DNA of 6,128 bases from contig NVWJ01000004.1 in NCBI GenBank assembly GCA_002746235.1, positions 50,497 to 56,624 on the forward strand, read 5' to 3'. The position numbers were made by a program, and so were the translations under genes. Of this stretch, positions 1 through 5,590 are shown in pieces (positions within the stretch are counted from its first letter, which is position 1; each line of letters opens with the position of its first letter). Source of the stretch: Planctomycetota bacterium (GTDB lineage Bacteria > Planctomycetota > UBA1135). Under the pieces are notes generated by a model. It saw only the letters and a program-made list of their open reading frames with translations. It searched no databases and had not been told where the DNA came from.

Positions 1-4
1 GCAA

Positions 5-30
5 TTACTATTGATAAAACACCTTTACAT
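5..30 (+). repeat. Half-conserved copy of the recombinase-type site
   Basis: Bases 5-17 read TTACTATTGATAA, identical to 13 bases of the left arm of the perfect palindrome at 3581-3614. The next six bases (AACACC, 18-23) match that palindrome's spacer (AATACA) at four of six positions. The right arm (from 24, TTTACATCC) keeps only TT and CA of the palindromic arm. One conserved arm plus one diverged arm is what is expected when a tyrosine recombinase joins a strong site to a weak target, but it could also be a decayed copy. The window starts four bases to the left, so the outer context is unknown. Identity of the arm is seen directly; the role is inferred. Confidence 0.55.
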
Positions 31-86
31 CCAAGGATTTAATCTCTCTAGCGATTGTGAGCCACTTGAGTGGAGGGGGAGCGAAT

Positions 87-188
87 ATGGTAGCTCGAAG
101 AAAAAGTCAAAAAATGGTGCATGATTGGTCGCAAGACATCATTAGTAAATGTGTGCGTAAGCCGTATTCAAAACCAACCATCTCATGA
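87..188 (+). CDS. Possible small protein, 33 residues, unknown
   Basis: An ATG at 87 is preceded by a purine-rich stretch (GGAGGGGGAG, 72-81) that ends five bases before the start, a strong ribosome-binding arrangement. The frame stays open for 33 codons to a TGA at 186-188. The peptide is basic near its start (MVARRKSQK) and has no signal peptide, membrane segment or motif that I recognise. It lies 50 bases upstream of the secreted-protein gene on the same strand, so it could be a leader peptide, a remnant of a larger gene, or chance. Only the ribosome-binding match speaks for it. Confidence 0.25.
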   Translation: MVARRKSQKMVHDWSQDIISKCVRKPYSKPTIS

Positions 189-226
189 ATGCATTTCTTT
201 TTGCTAGCGCCGATTAAAACTGCCTC

Positions 227-231
227 AGGAG
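227..231 (+). promoter_or_regulatory. Ribosome binding site of the first secreted-protein gene
   Basis: AGGAG lies seven bases before the ATG at 239, a near-ideal spacing. It supports that start, which also gives a clean signal peptide. Confidence 0.75.
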
Positions 232-238
232 CACTTCA

Positions 239-1300
239 ATGAAACTTCTTACCTATATCACCCTAGTGGTGGCCCTTTTCTGCTGCCCTAAGCTTTCCGC
301 TCAAATTCAAAAAGGACACGAGCCGATTATCAATTGGCAAAACACCTTGCAATATATGGGATCGAATGGGGCCTTCCAGCCTGGCTTCAATTTGGGAGGC
401 GCCTGGAAATACTCTGTGACCTATGACAGGACGCTTGACCGGCTCTACGCGGTCGAGGGTAACAGCTTCCAGACCCGATACACCTTGTCGGCCATCGACA
501 TAAACACGGGTGCAATTCAGACCATTGGAGATCTCTCGCAGGAGATCAGTAGTATCGCGGTTCATCCCGTAACTGGAGTTATGTACGGAACGGACTTCTA
601 TGGTGGTTCACTCTGGGAGATCGACAAATTCACTGCCATGGTTACTCATGTGGCTTCCCTCGGTGTCCAAATCCCGTTTAGTGGCTTGGACTTTGATCCA
701 GTCAGCCTGGAACTCTATTGCACGCGTGAGAACAGCCAATGGCCCTTATTCAATAGCTCTCTTTACACCATGGATCTGGTCAGCGGCAGTAGGCTGCGCA
801 TTCGTGATTACGATAGCTTGGGTACATTTAGCTTTGACTCTGAAGGCCTTCTTTTTGGCAAGGACTATTCCGTGCGCCAAGGCGGCCCCTACAAGCTTGC
901 GTTGGTCAGCCAAACCTCCAGCGCCCTTCGTCCCCTGTCCACATTCACGAACGGATTTGGGGATATTGCCATCATCGAGCCCAATGCAAAGATCGTCCTG
1001 GACCCTCCCCTTCCCGTTGGTGGCCAGTTCGTGGACATTGATCTTTCGCGGGGCCGGGCTGAGGCAGATACTTGGATTGCCTCTAGCCTGCAGGGGCCTG
1101 GATCCTTTTACGTCGCACGCCTGGGGGTCACTATGGATTTGACGAACCCTACTATATTCGCAGGCCCCTTCCTTTCTGATCTGAAGGGTAGCCTTGCCAT
1201 TTCCGCCCACGTTCCGCCCATGTTGTCTGGCACCCCAATTTGGTTTCAAGCTGTGCAATACCACACCACCTCTGAGGTAGTCAGTACCGTCATCCAGTAG
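239..1300 (+). CDS. Secreted beta-propeller-like protein with planctomycete-type C-terminal domain
   Basis: The 353-residue product is predicted to be exported. Residues 1-21 are a classical signal peptide: a Lys near the start, a hydrophobic core TYITLVVALF, then cleavage after L-S-A before Gln22. Residues ~55-246 hold repeating units of the type 'D..LY.v....L..ID..TG....IG' (LYAVEG, LSAIDINTGAIQTIGDL, IAVHPVTGVMYGTD, LWEIDKFTAMVTHVASLG, LDFDPVSLELY, LYTMDLVSGS). This is typical of beta-propeller proteins of the WD40/YVTN-like kind, usually binding or scaffold folds. Residues ~253-353 form a separate beta-rich domain with LGVTMDL and IWFQAVQ and the terminus EVVSTVIQ, similar in style to the end of the protein at 2251-3249. 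No catalytic motif is visible. The start is fixed by AGGAG seven bases upstream. It is a single gene, with no same-strand partner close behind it. The precise ligand or function is unknown; the cell-surface or extracellular location is inferred from the signal peptide. Confidence 0.8.
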   Translation: MKLLTYITLVVALFCCPKLSAQIQKGHEPIINWQNTLQYMGSNGAFQPGFNLGGAWKYSVTYDRTLDRLYAVEGNSFQTRYTLSAIDINTGAIQTIGDLSQEISSIAVHPVTGVMYGTDFYGGSLWEIDKFTAMVTHVASLGVQIPFSGLDFDPVSLELYCTRENSQWPLFNSSLYTMDLVSGSRLRIRDYDSLGTFSFDSEGLLFGKDYSVRQGGPYKLALVSQTSSALRPLSTFTNGFGDIAIIEPNAKIVLDPPLPVGGQFVDIDLSRGRAEADTWIASSLQGPGSFYVARLGVTMDLTNPTIFAGPFLSDLKGSLAISAHVPPMLSGTPIWFQAVQYHTTSEVVSTVIQ

Positions 1301-1405
1301 CCCAGAAATAAATTGCTCCGTAACCTATTGGGATTCACAGTGCTACGATTGGGGTCGACGATCGCTTTGTTTCCCATCTGCCACTTTCAGATTACCCCAT
1401 ACTAG
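1301..1405. other. Intergenic remnant between first gene and IS
   Basis: A non-coding stretch after the stop at 1300. It contains TGGGGT (1350-1355) facing ACCCCA (1394-1399), a six-base inverted repeat that could form a weak stem. No T-run follows, so it is not a convincing intrinsic terminator. The insertion sequence begins directly after, so any longer structure that once followed the gene is interrupted here. Confidence 0.3.
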
Positions 1406-1426
1406 GGAAGCTCTGATTTAGCTCCC
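1406..1426 (+). repeat. Left terminal inverted repeat of the IS
   Basis: Starts GGAAGCTCTGATT and matches the reverse complement of 2073-2085 over all 13 bases. The match weakens over the following eight bases. Confidence 0.85.
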
Positions 1427-1466
1427 AAGAATTCCATTTCATGTCTGGTGCCCGTAGAATTTCTTC

Positions 1467-1922
1467 ATGCGCCAGACGACATTCGCAGAAGAGGGATTCG
1501 AGCGGTACCGCAAACCGACTCATCGTGAAAAGTTTCTTGATGAGATGGACCAGATCGTTCCATGGAAGCGATTGTTCAAGGCTGTAAAGCCTTGCTACCC
1601 CAAAGGGCAAGGCGGCCGGCCACCGATTGGGATTGAGCGCATGCTGCGCATTTATTTCTTGCAGCACTGGTTTAATCTCTCGGACCCTGGAGCAAAAGAG
1701 GCTCTTTATGCGGAAGATTTGACGGCGGAGAGATGCTATCGAAATCGCCCGTTAACGGACGAGGCGCGTGCAAGGAACACAAAGAAATCGCAGATCCGTG
1801 CGCGAGTGGAGCATCCATTCCTGATTTTGAAAAGGGTCTTTGGATTTACCAAAGTCCGCTACCGAGGCCTTGCGAAGAATGAGCATCGCATGATGGTGGC
1901 CTTCGAATTAGTGAATCTCTAA
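1467..1922 (+). pseudogene. IS5-family transposase with internal in-frame deletion
   Basis: Residues 1-84 match the conserved start of IS5-subgroup transposases: MRQTTFAEEGFERYRK, a VPW segment, then RPPIGIERMLRIYFLQ and FNLSDPGAKEAL, which is the N-terminal DNA-binding domain. Residues ~88-151 match the C-terminal end of the same family: YRNRPLT, RARVEHPF, FGFTKVRYRGLAKN and AFELVNL. The junction falls near YAEDL/TAERC and keeps the frame open. The C-terminal R-x3-E-x6-K signature is present (Arg111, Glu115, Lys122), so the catalytic Glu survives. The central part, which carries both catalytic Asp residues of the DDE triad, is missing. Full-length members run about 320-340 residues, so roughly 180 are lost. 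The shortened 151-residue product cannot be an active transposase. It retains a DNA-binding region and could at most act as a repressor of related elements, which is speculative. Confidence 0.85.
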
Positions 1923-2064
1923 ATGTCACGAAGGAAGCTTTTGCAGCAAACATAGGGGCAATGTGTCCAGGCGGAAGTGTGGGAATGCAAAAGCATTAAA
2001 GTCGCGCGGCTTGTGCTCCTGGCGGGAGAGGCATGCCTTGAATCTCAGGATGCTTGCTGGATTC

Positions 2065-2085
2065 GGGGCTTTAATCAGAGCTTCC
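2065..2085 (-). repeat. Right terminal inverted repeat of the IS
   Basis: The reverse complement begins GGAAGCTCTGATTAAAGCCCC. Its outer 13 bases are identical to the left end at 1406-1418. The outside flank is CTAA, compatible with the YTAR target site. Confidence 0.85.
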
Positions 2086-2129
2086 CTAACAAATATATAG
2101 TCCATCATTTTTTGCAATATCTTTGAAAA

Positions 2130-2210
2130 GCCTAACCGTTACGCGCGTATCGATCAGCTTATCCGCGTTGATAATTATATTGAAACATCCTCTTAATCGC
2201 GAGGTTAGCA
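2130..2210. repeat. Imperfect inverted repeat upstream of second gene
   Basis: CTAACC (2132-2137) followed by CGCG (2142-2145) faces CGCG (2198-2201) followed by GGTTAG (2203-2208). This gives a 6+4 base-pair interrupted stem closing an 81-base region. The outer heptamer GCCTAAC (2130-2136) happens to fit the RYYYAAC consensus of integron attC sites, but its partner GTTAGCA (2204-2210) fits GTTRRRY at only five of seven positions. It may be a recombination-site relic, a transcription-related structure or chance. Confidence 0.35.
2168..2197 (+). promoter_or_regulatory. Possible sigma70-type promoter for second gene
   Basis: TTGATA (2168-2173) is one base off the -35 consensus. CTTAAT (2192-2197) is a four-of-six match to the -10 box at 18-base spacing. 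It lies about 55 bases before the ATG at 2251. The match is weak and AT-rich DNA gives such pairs often. Confidence 0.25.
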
Positions 2211-2250
2211 TAGTGCTTCTGTACCATTCATTCATCACACAAACAAGAAA

Positions 2251-3249
2251 ATGTCAAGTACCCCACACCAATTGGCCATGACAAAGCGATGGTTTACCGC
2301 TGTGTTCTTTGCGCCTTTCATGCTTGTTTTCTTCTTTAGTTGCAATGGTAGTGGAGATGCTGAAGCACTTAACGATGTCTTCACTGATGTTGTCATCTTC
2401 AAGGGTAAGGTGCAAGCGACGAACCCGACATACTACGATATTGTTAACGGCCCAGGAACGTTTACGTACAATGCACCAGGCTGCGGTGTATTCACATACC
2501 AAACAAATTGTGCAGGTCTAGTACTTATCGTCATAGAGGATCCGATTCTTTTTGAAGTTCCGCAAAGTTGGACTTTTGTTAATGGTACGTGGACCTCATT
2601 AACGAGTGGTATAAGTGGCAACCTGATTGTTTCCGATGCAACTAATTACACCCCCCCTCAGGCAGGACCTATCATTACTAGCCCCGGAATGAAGGCAGTT
2701 GTTGTAGCCGCCGATACTTCCTTTAGTTTGCCGCAAGATGCAAAATACGAGGCCATATTTTCTGCGCCAAACGGTCCATGGGATGGCACCGTAATTAAGG
2801 GCACTCGGGTCGTCATCGTTCGTCGAGAACAGGGGGGCGTTGAGTGTGAGATCCCAAGCCTAGAAGTGCCAATCGGAGAGGAGCTTCCAGATTTTCCCAA
2901 CCTGACGAATCCCGCAAATATTGTCGTTGTTGAGACCCGACCCATTTATTCAATTGACAGTTTGATTGCCGGCCAGTTGGCGACGTTCTCCATCAGAGGA
3001 GCTAGTCCTGGAGGTTCGGTGGTATTGGGTTACTCATTTACTGGTGCTGGACCAACAGTGACGCCCTTTGGTGTTGTGGACATGTCACTTCCAATCATGA
3101 CACTGTTTGTTCTAAGCGTCGATGCAATGGGAGGCGCTTCGATCACGGTGCCGATACCAGGCGGAGCAATGGGTGCAACGCTCTACACTCAAGGTGTGGA
3201 TCTCGTGTCTTTGCAACTCACAAGTTCATTGGCCGAAGTGGTCCAATAA
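2251..3249 (+). CDS. Secreted or lipid-anchored protein with the same type of C-terminal domain
   Basis: The 332-residue product starts with a short polar segment, then Lys-Arg and a strongly hydrophobic stretch WFTAVFFAPFMLVFFF ending F-F-S-C. This is a signal peptide whose Cys31 could be a lipid attachment site, although Phe at -3 is unusual for a lipobox. An internal ATG at 2278 (MTKRW) would give a more ordinary signal peptide. Neither start has a clear ribosome-binding site, so the start is uncertain. Residues ~45-200 are beta-rich with no recognised motif and contain two nearby cysteines (78, 87). Residues ~230-332 form a distinct domain with GASPGGSVVLGYSFTGAGPT, TPFGVVDMSL and the terminus SSLAEVVQ. 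I recognise this style from many exported marine planctomycete proteins, and it parallels the end of the protein at 239-1300. The function is unknown; a surface or extracellular location is inferred. Confidence 0.75.
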   Translation: MSSTPHQLAMTKRWFTAVFFAPFMLVFFFSCNGSGDAEALNDVFTDVVIFKGKVQATNPTYYDIVNGPGTFTYNAPGCGVFTYQTNCAGLVLIVIEDPILFEVPQSWTFVNGTWTSLTSGISGNLIVSDATNYTPPQAGPIITSPGMKAVVVAADTSFSLPQDAKYEAIFSAPNGPWDGTVIKGTRVVIVRREQGGVECEIPSLEVPIGEELPDFPNLTNPANIVVVETRPIYSIDSLIAGQLATFSIRGASPGGSVVLGYSFTGAGPTVTPFGVVDMSLPIMTLFVLSVDAMGGASITVPIPGGAMGATLYTQGVDLVSLQLTSSLAEVVQ

Positions 3250-3257
3250 TGAGCCTC

Positions 3258-3350
3258 GTCCTACTAGGGGCGGTGCTGGCAACTCTTAAATCGAAAGAGT
3301 GAACGTAGCCCATTATGGGTATTCGACCACCGTCCCTAATCTAGTTGGTG
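3258..3350. repeat. Branched self-complementary element after second gene
   Basis: Begins nine bases after the stop codon. The outer stem pairs ACTAG (3263-3267), GGG (3268-3270) and CGGTG (3271-3275) with CACCG (3328-3332), CCC (3334-3336) and CTAGT (3341-3345). T3333 and the four bases 3337-3340 are bulged out. Inside are two further hairpins: ACTCTT/AAGAGT (3282-3287 with 3295-3300, seven-base loop) and CCCA/TGGG (3309-3312 with 3316-3319, three-base loop). The result is a Y-shaped fold. No T-run follows, so a simple intrinsic terminator is unlikely. It could be a 3' RNA structure, a rho-dependent end, or a folded recombination site. The pairing is seen directly; the role is inferred. Confidence 0.5.
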
Positions 3351-3580
3351 CTTTTGACTAATAAATATTCCTAGGTAATCTGGAAGCCCAGCCAGCCGTT
3401 GCAGACAGACCTTCGTTCCGCTTCGCCACACTGCGGTCGATGAGAATGCCCGGTCAGTCTCCTCAAGAAGGGCTTGTGAAGGCGGAAGAACAAACGAAGG
3501 CTCCAGGCCAACAGCAGGCTCTTTAGAATTGGGGATCTTGAATCAAGACTTTTCCTCTTAAGCCCCCTATCCGCCCTTTT
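3351..3580. other. Gene-free stretch upstream of the recombinase, with a long imperfect inverted repeat
   Basis: No convincing gene is present. CCTTCGTT (3410-3417), CTTC (3421-3424) and GCC (3425-3427) face GGC (3481-3483), GAAG (3485-3488) and AACGAAGG (3493-3500). This is a ~15-bp interrupted stem closing a 53-base loop, which itself contains a small CAAG/CTTG hairpin (3464-3467 with 3473-3476). A perfect 13-base palindrome, TCTTGA-A-TCAAGA, lies at 3536-3548. A pyrimidine-rich tract runs from 3549 into the recombinase palindrome. The stretch may hold the recombinase promoter and regulatory structure or an untranslated RNA. I see no clean sigma70 promoter. Confidence 0.45.
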
Positions 3581-3614
3581 TTTACTATTGATAAAATACA
3601 TTATCAATAGTAAA
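3581..3614. other. dif-like recombinase core site (candidate)
   Basis: A perfect inverted repeat: TTTACTATTGATAA (3581-3594), a six-base spacer AATACA (3595-3600), and TTATCAATAGTAAA (3601-3614). The layout of 11-bp-plus arms ending ATAA, a 6-bp centre and an arm opening TTAT is that of Xer dif sites, where XerC and XerD bind the two arms and exchange strands at the spacer borders. Here the arms are identical, so one recombinase could bind both. It lies 18 bases before the start codon of a tyrosine recombinase, a usual place for such an enzyme's own site. Its left arm recurs at 5-17. It might instead be, or also be, an operator for the gene. Confidence 0.7.
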
Positions 3615-3623
3615 CTCACTGGT

Positions 3624-3628
3624 AGGAG
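3624..3628 (+). promoter_or_regulatory. Ribosome binding site deciding the recombinase start
   Basis: AGGAG ends four bases before the ATG at 3633 (AGGAGAGCC-ATG). It favours this ATG over an in-frame TTG at 3588, which would sit inside the palindrome and add 15 residues with no counterpart in the fold. Confidence 0.7.
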
Positions 3629-3632
3629 AGCC

Positions 3633-4637
3633 ATGGAAGAGTCACCGAAATCACCCGAAGTTACTACGCTGCAAGAATCTACAAATGTCGCGCAGCTGGA
3701 TTCTGGACGCTTGCTCTCGGCCGAGCAGTTTCATCGGCTGACCGATGTGCCGGCAATCCTGGTGTGGCTTGCCAACATTGACAACCCCAACACTCGCCGC
3801 GCTTATCAGAGCGACGTGGAAGCGTTTATTGCGTTTTGTGGCATTGAGGCTCCTGATGAGATCCGGCAGGTGACGCGGGCTCATATCATCGCCTGGAGAG
3901 GCCAAATTGAAGCCTTGGGACTGGCTCCGGCGACTATTCGTCGCAAGCTAGCATCGATTTCGTCGCTTTTCGACTATCTATGCAATGAAAACGCCGTGGA
4001 AAGCAATCCCGTGGCCGGTGTAAAGCGGCCAGCCGCCGACAACAATGAGGGCAAGACTCCTGCTCTGTCTGATAAGCAAGCTCGGAAGCTGCTTCAGGCT
4101 CCGGATGGGTCTACCTTGAAGGGTATTCGTGATCGAGCGATTATTGCCACCTATCTCTTTCACGCTCTCCGGAGGACGGAGTTGGCGTTGCTCGCGGTCG
4201 GCAGCCTGGAGGAACGGCGCGGCGTGATGCACTTTCGAGTGTTCGGGAAAGGATCGAAAACACGATACGTGCCGGTTCATCCTGCAGCGCTTGAAGCAAT
4301 TTCAACTTACCTTGATGAGGCTGGCCACGGCGACGAAAAGAAAGGTGCACTCTTTCGTCCCGTAAAAAACAACACCACCGGAACGCTCGACGAAGCCATG
4401 ACAGGTGACGGCCTCTACAAGATGATTAAGGCTTACGCCGCTCTCGCTGAGGTGGAAGTTGAAGGGTTGTGTTTGCATGCGCTGCGCGCAACTGCTGCTA
4501 CTAACGCTTTGGAGCATGCCGCGGACATCGCATTCGTCCAGGGGTGGTTGGGGCATGCGAATATCAGCACGACGCGTCTTTATGACCGGAGGCGAGCACG
4601 GCCGGAAGACTCTCCTACCTTCAAGGTGAGCTACTAG
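3633..4637 (+). CDS. Tyrosine recombinase / phage-type integrase (Xer-like)
   Basis: The 334-residue product is a complete tyrosine recombinase that cuts and rejoins DNA through a covalent 3'-phosphotyrosine link. Residues ~37-130 are the N-terminal SAM-like core-binding domain ([33 protein letters not shown]). Residues ~143-320 are the catalytic domain. All active-site residues are visible: Arg180 in HALRRTEL, Lys206 in [12 protein letters not shown], His282 and Arg285 in LHALRATAA, His308 in [10 protein letters not shown], and the nucleophile Tyr317 in TTRLYDRR. The C-terminus [14 protein letters not shown] is typical of a widespread group of stand-alone integrases. The additional helix region that marks integron IntI enzymes is not apparent. 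The chosen start has AGGAG upstream. A dif-like palindrome lies 18 bases before it, suggesting both a substrate site and possible autoregulation. Base composition is more GC-rich than the genes to its right. It is convergent with the lipoprotein gene. Confidence 0.93.
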   Translation: MEESPKSPEVTTLQESTNVAQLDSGRLLSAEQFHRLTDVPAILVWLANIDNPNTRRAYQSDVEAFIAFCGIEAPDEIRQVTRAHIIAWRGQIEALGLAPATIRRKLASISSLFDYLCNENAVESNPVAGVKRPAADNNEGKTPALSDKQARKLLQAPDGSTLKGIRDRAIIATYLFHALRRTELALLAVGSLEERRGVMHFRVFGKGSKTRYVPVHPAALEAISTYLDEAGHGDEKKGALFRPVKNNTTGTLDEAMTGDGLYKMIKAYAALAEVEVEGLCLHALRATAATNALEHAADIAFVQGWLGHANISTTRLYDRRRARPEDSPTFKVSY

Positions 4638-4699
4638 CCTCTCAACAATTTAATTCTTAATTCTGTACGAACTTTGGGGTCAGGCCAGTCAGATCACGC
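4638..4699. other. Convergent intergenic gap
   Basis: Sixty-two bases between two convergent stop codons. It contains a short tandem direct repeat TTAATTC-TTAATTC but no GC-rich hairpin with a T-run, so no bidirectional intrinsic terminator is evident. Confidence 0.4.
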
Positions 4700-5548
4700 C
4701 TATTTCTCCTCCAAGCGATAATCGAAAATAACATAATCTTTTGCTTCCCTCTTAAGTACAAAATCACTTTTGTCAACATTCTTAAGCAGTTCAAAATTTT
4801 CAACTTCTACCTTGTAAATCAAAGCCTGGTTTCTGTGCCATGAAACACCCAAAAGACTGCCAGTATTTTTCGAGAAACTAACAGTGTATTCAAATAGCAC
4901 CTTTTCGTCAGATTCGGATTGTTCATGAACCTCCGCAAAATTAATAATAACCTTATCTAGAGCGTCTTCAATGCCGAACTCTCGACTCTTCGCAAACTCT
5001 AATATTTGCTCAATCGGGTGGATACCTTTGCTTGGAAGCAATACTGGGAGACTCGATGGCCAAAAAAGATCGGTGAAATCCAAATCTAGCGCCTGAATAG
5101 AAAGCGTTCTCTCTTCCAGAAACTCTCGATCAACATACCGGATTTCGCCATCTAAAAAGTAGCACTCGTCCCTCATGGCTGGATCTCCTTCAACGACATC
5201 CTCTGACATCCAAATAGATGCAAACGCATCATTTCCCCCGATAATTACCGAACCATTTGCTTTTCCTGTTGACTGAAGCGCCAAACTTGCAGAGTTATTC
5301 CAGAAAACTTTGTACTTAAATCGACAAGGCTTACTCGAAACAGCTTCGAGGGATTGCAAAAAGCTCGAACGGTTTAGACTTGAAGAGTCCTTTACCTTCA
5401 ATTCAGGAATACCTACCTCCCCCCGGTACGCCTCAAACCGAACAAAATCCTCTGAAGTCAAATCATCGTGGGAACAACCTACAACAACTAAGCAACTTAC
5501 GCTTAATGAAATAAGCTTCAGACGCACTCTCATCATCAGACGGATCAC
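4700..5548 (-). CDS. Predicted lipoprotein downstream of the RHS-like tail
   Basis: Read from the GTG at 5548, the product has 282 residues. It opens with a basic n-region, a hydrophobic stretch LKLISLSVSCLVVVG and a lipobox V-V-G-C, making Cys25 the likely lipidated residue. This start has AAGGAG (complement of 5554-5559) five bases upstream. An alternative ATG at 5572, with GAGG eight bases upstream, would add eight residues. The mature part is acidic and beta-rich with few cysteines. The C-terminal portion (VLFEYTVSFSKNTGSLLG then LIYKVEVENFELL) loosely recalls LolA-type or lipid-binding sheet folds, but I would not assign it. It follows the stop of the RHS-like gene by only 18 to 42 bases, so the two are probably co-transcribed. 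That position is where immunity genes of RHS toxins usually lie; a lipoprotein would suit a toxin acting outside the cytoplasm. Function unproven. Confidence 0.7.
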   Translation of the reverse strand: MIRLMMRVRLKLISLSVSCLVVVGCSHDDLTSEDFVRFEAYRGEVGIPELKVKDSSSLNRSSFLQSLEAVSSKPCRFKYKVFWNNSASLALQSTGKANGSVIIGGNDAFASIWMSEDVVEGDPAMRDECYFLDGEIRYVDREFLEERTLSIQALDLDFTDLFWPSSLPVLLPSKGIHPIEQILEFAKSREFGIEDALDKVIINFAEVHEQSESDEKVLFEYTVSFSKNTGSLLGVSWHRNQALIYKVEVENFELLKNVDKSDFVLKREAKDYVIFDYRLEEK

Positions 5549-5553
5549 AAATG

Positions 5554-5559
5554 CTCCTT
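5554..5559 (-). promoter_or_regulatory. Ribosome binding site favouring the GTG start
   Basis: Reads AAGGAG on the minus strand, five bases before GTG at 5548-5546. A second, weaker site (GAGG) precedes the ATG at 5572, so both starts remain possible. Confidence 0.5.
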
Positions 5560-5590
5560 GGGTAAAAATCATTGAATTTTCCTCGGGAAA

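Larger units (their letters stand above)
1406..2085 (+). mobile_element. IS5-family element, internally deleted
   Basis: The two ends are terminal inverted repeats: GGAAGCTCTGATT at 1406-1418, and the reverse complement of the same 13 bases at 2073-2085, with a less perfect match continuing inward. The flanks are CTAG (1402-1405) and CTAA (2086-2089). Both fit the YTAR target preference known for the IS5 subgroup, although they differ in the last base. An alternative is that the outermost G belongs to the repeat and the flanking duplication is only TA. At 680 bp it is roughly half the usual length of such elements (about 1.2-1.3 kb), and the single transposase frame inside has lost its centre. 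Both ends look intact, so the copy could still be moved by an active transposase elsewhere, in the manner of a miniature derivative. Confidence 0.85.

Noticed and set aside
327..334. TTATCAAT, a partial match to the recombinase site arm
   Set aside because: Only eight bases match, and it lies inside the coding sequence of the propeller-like protein with no opposing arm. It is expected by chance.
3258..3350. tRNA-like cloverleaf
   Set aside because: The fold has only two inner hairpins, no acceptor CCA region and no T-loop or anticodon-arm consensus, so it is not a tRNA.
3440..3526. 28-codon plus-strand ORF starting MRMPGQSP
   Set aside because: It has no ribosome-binding site and overlaps the arms of the inverted repeat. 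The apparent conservation is more likely that of a DNA or RNA structure.
3371..3634. 87-codon minus-strand ORF upstream of the recombinase
   Set aside because: It runs through the dif-like palindrome and the recombinase ribosome-binding site, has no signal or motif, and mirrors a self-complementary stretch. It is best explained as a chance frame.
3633..4637. Classical integron integrase (IntI)
   Set aside because: The catalytic residues fit any tyrosine recombinase. The stretch between Lys206 and His282 shows no sign of the additional IntI-specific helix, and no canonical attI/attC pair is present next to the gene.
4670..4687. TTTGGGGTCAGGCC, reminiscent of repeats found near REP-associated transposases
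   Set aside because: A single copy in the window, with no hairpin partner or transposase nearby. The resemblance is only from memory.
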